Positions 58,291 to 64,000 of a stretch of DNA of 64,000 nt are shown piece by piece; the stretch's first letter is position 1; each line of letters starts with the position of its first letter. The DNA is taken from contig CM055106.1 in assembly GCA_029204225.1 (NCBI GenBank), positions 37,734,949 through 37,798,948 of the forward strand, given 5' to 3'. Source of the stretch: Diphasiastrum complanatum. Lineage: Eukaryota; Streptophyta; Lycopodiopsida; Lycopodiales; Lycopodiaceae. The notes beneath the pieces are model-generated. The model was not told the DNA's origin and did not search any database. It saw nothing but the letters and a program-made list of their open reading frames with translations. The translations under genes and the position numbers were made by a program.

Positions 58291-61200
58291 TAAAAAAAAA
58301 TGCTTTCTTGCATCTCAACCTCTTAGAAAAGCAACTAAACATTTGATCAATTTAATCGTGGGTATGTTCCACCAACAAAAATCCTATTTTTCCTTATTTT
58401 AAATTTTTTTTCTCCACTAGCATGGACAAGCATGCCAAAATAGTGTTGTCAAGTATTTCTGAAAGATTTTTACCAAATTCGCAAATTATCTTATGTACAA
58501 TGGTGATCGTCAAATTTGGATCATTTCGAACATTGGGATAATTATGATGGTTTTATGAAGTTTGCAACAAAAAACTTGTAGTTCTTTATTTAAAATATGC
58601 ATTTTTTTTTGGCTTTTTTTAAAAACAAAATTTAGAGATTTATTAAAAAAATATTCCATGATTTTGGCCTAAAACTAGGACCATTAAAAAACACCAAAAA
58701 AGATTGCTCTTTTTCAGGTCAAATTCCCAAAACAAATGTCATCGTGTTTTGAACATTCATAAGAAAAGGCCTTCCATACCATCCTTTATATTTGGGAAAG
58801 ATGTTTTCTAGATATTTCACATTTGGTTGGTGTGCCTTAACATGCTCATCATAATATTACATCCATTTTACCATGTAAGGTCACCTAAAAGGCCATTTTC
58901 CAAGAAATAGACTATATGGTGCCGAAGTCCTATGCTTTTTGGAAGTCAAAGGTTTATAACTTATAACATATCTTTTTTATTGGCAAAACATTCATACTCT
59001 AGGTTTTCAATATTTAGGCAAAATAAAAATATTTCAAAGGACGTTTCAACATTTGTTATTCTATGAGTTTGATAGAAAAGTTCATGATGTTAGGTTCAAT
59101 GAGTGATGACCAACTTTGCATTCGAGAGTGCCACAAACTTGTAACGTTTTAATTAAGCCTCTCACTGCAGAATCTATGGGAGAAAAAATTTATGGCAAAT
59201 TTCTTTTACATGGACATAAAAAAAGCTTACCTTTTCTTACATTGACCTTTGACCTCGAAGATGCATGTAAAAACAAATTTATGGCAGAAAAACATCGAAA
59301 AAAAAAACTAAAACCGAAAATTAAGACAGGCAAGGACGCTTCAGGGCATTTTGACGGCCGCTTTTCTTGAGCATAATGCACTGGGTGGGTGACCCTCCCC
59401 CCATAAATTCTTCACGAAAGTGATCCTTGGGGAAAGCTATTTGGCATTTGCTCTCTAAAGCATCGAGCCTTCAAGCCTCAGCCGAGCTCAGGAGTCAGCA
59501 CCTCCCCAGTCCCGGCCCCTGCTTGAACAAGAGACACGAGTCGGGACTGGAGACTCCGTTTGAGCCACGTAGAGCAACATCGAAACATTTTTTGAAGAGG
59601 GGGTCCGGTGCAATGTTCGGGAAACCTTTTTGAGGTTTCCTCCAAAAACCGATATGTGAAAAAGTTCTTCGGTCTCTATTGAGTGACAAGCTCTTACTTG
59701 CCGATTTTCCTCTATAAAACCCAAGATTTATGACATAAAAAATCCTTTACAATTTTTGCCATGCCAGTTTTTGGGAAAAGATGTCGCTTCCATTCTTGAA
59801 GTATGCCGGCTTTCCCAAACACTGGGTCAGGTGGACCTACCTACAAATTTCACAAGTTGGAACTTAGATTGTACAACTACAATGTGAGCACTGAGTAGTA
59901 AATTGTTGCCTTACACGGTTACACAGTACACCCGAGTTTAAGAAAAAAAAGATGAACTGAGCACTCGAATCTATGCAATGTCAGGAATGAGGCATCTTAA
60001 TTTGACAGTACAATACTCGAAAGCCAAGGAGAATTTTTAGGGCCCATAGGCCCCATAGTTATGAATCTTAAGGCTTTAAAAAGCACAGATGTCAGATAGA
60101 CTCAGATACGAATTTCCAAACTTCAGAAATATTTAGGAGTGCGTTCTCAACTTTGACCAAAGTCCAGACCAACGGAATAAATAGAGAATGCGATTCTCTA
60201 CAAACTTGTGCAAAGCTTGGTTCACGTACAAGAACAAGGCCAAACTAACTAGCAAGTTTGCTTTATTCTCGGTTCAAGTTTGTGCTAAATTGGCGGTAGA
60301 AAAATTTATGAGTACGTCAAGGTAAATGATCTCAATTATTCAATTTGTACTACTCCTAGTTGTAGAAGCCCAAGAAGTTTCACATCAAGGGCCAAGGCGT
60401 GAATGTATTTTCCTTTGACCTACTCACTTTATTAAACATCGATAAAACGTCCCCACTCCCAGATATCGACAAATCCTCAAAAAGCACACAAGGACTACAT
60501 GCACCAAATCTCCAAGCCTCCAATAACCAGCCCTCGTAAAACTTTTGAAATGAGTCGAAAACTTGAATGCAAACTATGATGCGTATTTAATCTGGAACAG
60601 AATTTATCATCATGACCAAAAAACGGCCGTCAAAGAAGTTTCTGGAGAACAAAAATGCCTAACCTGATTCGTACTTCTATGCAGGTGTTTAATAACATAA
60701 CAAGCTTGCAAAGCATTCAAAAGCCGTTCATTCATTGTACGTCTCGGAAACAACGACCTTTTGCTGAGGGAGACCTGGAAACATGTTTCTTTGCGTTATC
60801 TTCTGTTGAGATTCTCAGACATGTAATGAGTATCGTAAAAGCTTTATCGAAATTTTTTGACATGGCGAAATGTATCTGCATGCAATTTAGTAGCTAAACG
60901 AGAAGCCTCTGCGAGCGACCCCGACAGACTAGGGCCTCGTAGTCTGTATACAACCTGTTCAACTCCGCGTTTTGTGAATTTCAGACAGATTTGCAAGATT
61001 CAACTCTCGACTTATTTTAAAATTCAAGTTGTCAATTGAAAATTTGTTCGAATGATACCAAAGTATGATCAAGATTTCAATCGTCTTAATGACCAAAAGG
61101 AAATCCTAGATAAATTCTTCAAATTAATCGTTATAAGTAGCAGACGCGTGAGCATATTTTCCATTGAACAGGTATACAACAAGTACTTTGACACGCACAA

Positions 61201-63756
61201 AACTTTAAGGCCTACTAAATGAGTACTAGTAACACAACTTTGCTGCAAAATTTAATGAAACTAAACGCTACTTCTCTATAAAAACAAAAGAGATTTATAC
61301 TCTATGTTCAAGATTGTACGCTCGAAATATAAGAAAGACATGTAACACATCTATGCTGCAGCACATCGAAACTGGACTGAGCATTAGGAAGCAAACCGTA
61401 TCTGCGCGTCATCTTCATGATTGATTATTAACAACTTTACAAAAAGTGTCGAGTAGTGAGCTACGTTGCTTACGATTAGATAATGATGAGTATTTTTCGG
61501 TATCACTGTTTTGTTCGAATCGTCAAGGTTTAGTACGCATACATGTATTCAACGTCGAAATTCCATAAAGCGCCATGCATCCTGAGCTCAGAAACACTTT
61601 TGCGTTCACCAGACTCAAACATCTAGCACCCAAGTTTCTGGTCATAACTCGTAACTAGAGTTAAACGATAACACATTCGAGTACTTTCCTCGGAAGATTG
61701 ACCTTATTTTCCTCGCACCTCAAGCATGCAAATAGGGCAAAAAATTATTTAATTTTTCAAGATGCGAAGTATAACTTGATACGAATGAGGGAACTACATC
61801 ACATATGAAAGCTCAAACTCTACCTTCTAACATGCTATAATAAAAGAGATGGCATCAGTTGCTTGCTAGTGATGAATAGGGGAAGTAAAATACTTATGCT
61901 GATAAAATGAGACTACATTAACAGGCATATAAAAATAACGGAGCTGACATGTCTTTACACGATATTATTATACTAGACCTAGGACTGAAGTAGTCAGTTC
62001 AGTTGGTTTGTAGTACTCTGATTCAACCTCTATATATTGAAAATTGTGGATTCCCCCTAAGAACTGTCCTAAAGCTCTATGCGAACTTCTTAGGATAGGA
62101 GTCAAACATCTGGCACAAATATCGCCAAAAGCTTCACAGGGATATGAGTCGATTATGTTATCATGCATCCCACCTACATTTAACAGTTTTGTAAATTGTA
62201 GTATATGTGGTGTTGCATAGTTACAGCTAATATGACATCCCAATGAAGCTCTCAACGAGGGAAATAGTAATAGCAAGAGTTTTTCTAACTTCTAACTTCT
62301 AAGGAATGCAAATTTAAGGAAAGGCGCTCACCTGAGTCAGATTTGATAATTACTGCTTGAGTAGACAGTACGACCAAGTAAGAAAAGGCAGCGAAGAAAT
62401 AAACTTCAAATAAAGTATCACCAGGTAAAAATAACAATAATCATTAATTTTGATGGAGGCAACGATTTATCACTTGCGATTTCTTTGTCTTTTCCTCCGG
62501 CTTTGTGAATCATCACTTACATTCAACAGTTCACTGTTGTAAACAGGTAAACTGCACCAGATTTAATGGAACTTTGCAAATATTCGCAGGAGATTTTGGT
62601 ACATACAACAGTGCCTAAGTTTCAATTTCAATCTATACGAAGCATTATCCTGTGTGATCGCAAACTTTGATACGAAACGAGTAAATAAATCGTCTTCAGT
62701 CTCAGTTCTAGATGCTTAAAAGCACGCGATCGTACACTTTTCGAAGGGAAAAACTGATTCCGAGGATAACATGATTACCCTCAAAGTAACCAATTTGAAG
62801 CTGTAACTTCTATCAAACTTACTACTGATTATCCAAAATACAAAGTATGATTTCCTGCCATCATTCATGTAAGGAACAAGCTAACTAAATTAAGAATGCC
62901 GCAGATTCCTAGAGTGCATGTAACCGGAGAAGTGGTGTGTCACAAACGGGAATGGTTACTCTAGAATCTAAATGTATAACTTAGCCAGAAACGTTATCAA
63001 CCTGGAGGTCTAGAAGGTGTAGAGATTGCATGACTTGGATTGCTTCCATAAAAATGAACAATTTGCAAGGCTCCTTTGATAACAGACATTAAAGTTCTCG
63101 CCTGGTTTGCAAAGTTGCTATCTAGAGCAACTGACGGTAATACATTTCGCAATCTGTTGAAAATGAAGATACATCCAGTTGCCCTTATGCCTGGTCACTG
63201 AATGCACTAAATATCTGGAACGTTTCCTGATGTCTAACTCAAGCCTGATATGCATGTGATTTTGCGACCACCAACTGAAAACTCTTATATACATATTCTT
63301 GAAGAGAAACTTTAATGCTGCAGATTCCAGAAATGCGAGCACTGCCAGCGCCAGTATGTTAAGTTTGTAAATAAGGTTCATGCTTGATATTATCTACACT
63401 CAGAGAAGCTAGATCCAAGCGTTTCAGACAAAGCTGAGATTCCCGTTTCATCATGAAATGTGACCTGAAGTTTAAGAGGTCCTTGTTCATCAAACAATTA
63501 GGAAATTTAAACCAAACAAGGTGGTAAGTAGATAAGAGAAAATTCAATTTGCAAATGAACCGTTGATCATCACTTTGGCGAGATTCCAGCCCGCATGGCA
63601 GGCAATTAACTATCTCTGAAAGAAAAACATAAAAAAAACAAAAGACGTGAATATAACAAACAAAGGAATATTGTCTTCAGAGCGTTGTAGAAATAGTTTC
63701 CCAAACGTTATAAAGCATACAATGTTCATTGATAAGTAGCTTACGCTTGATCTGGT
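58291..63756. other. Long region without supported genes
   Basis: AT-rich to 59100, then moderate composition. Small frames (59116-59370, 59488-59724, 60655-60897, 61968-62276, 63118-63381) show no homology or splice context that I can support. The region may contain introns or 3' sequence of the gene suggested at the right edge. Confidence 0.5.
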
Positions 63757-63866
63757 CTAGCAGTCATAATCGAGAGCCACGTTGAGGGGAATGAAGCCTG
63801 GTCCGAAATCATAATAGGTATTGATTGAAACGATCTCGAGCCAGGCTACACTCCCCTCAACTTTCC
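63757..63866 (-). CDS. Possible last coding exon of a host gene
   Basis: Minus strand: after an acceptor-like GAAGACAG, a frame reads RKVEGSVAWLEIVSINTYYD then FGPGFIPLNVALDYDC and stops at TAG (63757-63759). It is undamaged and protein-like, with a conserved-looking aromatic/Gly core, unlike the elements elsewhere. I do not recognise the family. Upstream exons would lie beyond the window or past 63890. Confidence 0.3.
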
Positions 63867-63892
63867 TCTGTCTTCATCCATCCTATGTGGTC

Positions 63893-63913
63893 TTGATGTT
63901 GAAGTTCAACATC
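63893..63913. repeat. Perfect 10-bp-arm palindrome
   Basis: TGATGTTGAA then one base then TTCAACATCA. It is just upstream (minus strand) of the possible exon and could form a hairpin or be a dimer-binding site. Confidence 0.7.
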
Positions 63914-64000
63914 AGGATAAACACATCATGTGCTTTCTGACTGTTATGGCCGGAAGAAGTATGGTTTCATTCCACAGCAAAGGCACGTGAAGTACAGACC

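Noticed and set aside
59116-59724. Overlapping frames with Lys-rich or Ser-rich stretches
   Set aside because: Both strands open at once and no recognisable domain.
61968-62276. Possible exon (102-codon frame)
   Set aside because: Protein-like in part (EAFGDICARCLTPILRSSHR), but there are no splice sites or homology I can support.

Overview
The window is eukaryotic and reads as a retrotransposon-rich region of a land-plant nuclear genome. The evidence is decayed Ty1/copia and Ty3/gypsy elements with initiator-Met-tRNA-type primer-binding sites, long microsatellites, long AT-rich spacers, and genes with GT-AG introns. Nothing in the sequence fixes the species. The mix of old LTR elements with a DUF7869-type transposase and a ParB/N-6-N-4 DNA methylase would fit a seed-free plant, but that is a guess. 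Almost every coding region is broken by stops, frameshifts or deletions.

Layout. 1-5.4 kb: the edge of a minus-strand copia element, two related ORF remnants of unknown type, and a plus-strand copia element (F) that lost its gag. 5.4-13 kb: AT-rich spacer with microsatellites and a relic of a DUF7869-type C-terminus. 13.0-26.5 kb: a three-level nest. Minus-strand copia A (13020-26480) has 252-bp LTRs and a CACCA target duplication. It holds plus-strand copia C (14457-20044, TAAAC duplication) and the body of a third minus-strand copia, D, with a 1.27-kb-codon open frame. 26.5-39.3 kb: scattered fragments: a copia gag piece, a D-family LTR, minus-strand copia K, and a Ty3/gypsy gag joined to a copia reverse transcriptase piece, with tandem repeats.

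39.3-58.3 kb is the unusual part. A decayed DUF7869-type transposase gene (G, minus) is followed by a split minus-strand gene. That gene carries a ParB-like domain and a beta-class N-6/N-4 DNA methylase domain (motifs DIPYG and FSGSDTT). Next comes a regulatory-looking region built from about twelve copies of a 19-bp palindrome, arranged as a larger inverted repeat. A second DUF7869-type gene (H, plus) is transcribed away from the methylase gene, and a DUF7869 C-terminal half (I) lies on the opposite strand beside H. A degenerate Ty3/gypsy chromovirus (J, 47.86-54.50 kb), itself carrying a foldback element, sits in the centre of the inverted repeat. I infer that methylase, ParB-like and transposase genes may be cargo and machinery of one family of large DNA transposons. 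The sequence shows the neighbourhood but not the element ends.

58.3-64 kb is mostly featureless spacer, with what may be the last coding exon of a host gene at the right edge (minus strand).
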